From positions 992,001 to 1,056,000 of the forward strand of contig NZ_FNKP01000001.1 of NCBI RefSeq assembly GCF_900099835.1: a stretch of DNA of 64,000 nucleotides, read 5' to 3'. Source of the DNA: Paraburkholderia fungorum. Its GTDB lineage: Bacteria; Pseudomonadota; Gammaproteobacteria; Burkholderiales; Burkholderiaceae. Under the pieces are notes generated by a model. It was not told the DNA's origin, searched no databases, and was given only the letters and a program-made list of their open reading frames with translations. Made by a program: the position numbers and the translations under genes. This document shows positions 63,860 to 64,000 of the stretch, in pieces. Every line of letters starts with the position of its first letter. Positions within the stretch are counted from its first letter, which is position 1.

Positions 63860-64000
63860 ATGCCGATTGCGTCACTCCTTGCCTATCCCGCTGTTCATCT
63901 GCTCCTGTGGGGCGCTGTCGCGCTGGTCGCGTGCGCGGCGATTCTGTGGGCGCTGCTCCGCAGCGGTCTTGCGTGGCGCCTCGCCACCGACATCCCCAAC
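63860..64000 (+). CDS. WecA/WbpL-type undecaprenyl-phosphate sugar-1-phosphate transferase (5' part only)
   Basis: The first 47 codons are inside the window. A hydrophobic helix (AVHLLLWGAVALVACAAILWALL) is followed by LATDIPN, the start of the 'DxPNxRSxH' motif of the MraY/WecA/WbpL family. It would start glycan assembly by moving a HexNAc-1-phosphate onto undecaprenyl phosphate. It lies directly after the epimerase. Confidence 0.8.
   Translation, partial: MPIASLLAYPAVHLLLWGAVALVACAAILWALLRSGLAWRLATDIPN

Overview
The window is high-GC chromosomal DNA from a member of the Burkholderiales, most likely Burkholderia or Paraburkholderia. Two things point there: the gene order rubA - (Hpt-like protein) - yqgE - ruvX - pyrR - pyrB - pyrC', and a groES-groEL operon under a CIRCE operator. 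It holds about 54 protein genes, two of them cut by the window edges. I see no tRNA, rRNA, insertion sequence, phage or CRISPR array.

Layout. 1-6.8 kb: surface-polysaccharide genes (Wzy/WaaL-like membrane protein, acyltransferase, two glycosyltransferases, a Wzx-like flippase). 6.9-10.0 kb: a zinc-ribbon/low-complexity/TPR-like membrane protein and two small exported proteins of unknown function. 10.2-12.5 kb: groES-groEL with a near-consensus sigma70 promoter, CIRCE and a strong terminator. 12.5-16.4 kb: a visibly AT-richer insert encoding an asparagine-synthase-like amidotransferase, a TagD-like cytidylyltransferase and a TagF-like polyol-phosphate transferase. 16.5-26.8 kb: housekeeping genes (thiD-like, rubA, yqgE, ruvX, pyrR, pyrB, catalytically dead pyrC', acyltransferase, Fe(II)/2OG oxygenase, apaH).

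27-64 kb is a very large glycan locus. It starts with nucleotide sugars: Rmd-like reductase, rfbBACD for dTDP-L-rhamnose, and manC. An ABC export pair (Wzm/Wzt) follows, then a PaaK/CapK-like enzyme, a NodB-like protein, WecB and two glycosyltransferases. Next comes a compact set closely resembling the mycobacterial decaprenylphosphoryl-D-arabinose (DPA) pathway: a HAD-UbiA fusion, DprE1-like and DprE2-like enzymes and a GtrA-family protein, followed by two polytopic GT-C-like proteins. A minus-strand run from 62.2 to 51.3 kb has eight tightly overlapping genes, six of them glycosyltransferases. One of these, about 1,067 residues long, carries an array of 69-residue aromatic repeats ahead of its GT4 domain. 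The window closes with an epimerase and the start of a WecA/WbpL-type sugar-phosphate transferase.

The most notable signals are: (1) the 69-residue repeat array fused to a GT4 glycosyltransferase; (2) a DPA-like operon in a Gram-negative, with Ala at the DprE1 position that benzothiazinones attack in mycobacteria; (3) a glycerol-phosphate-polymer-like AT-rich insert; (4) one short 'NPDV' module shared by two otherwise unrelated glycan proteins. All assignments come from reading the sequence and recalled family motifs; no database search was run.
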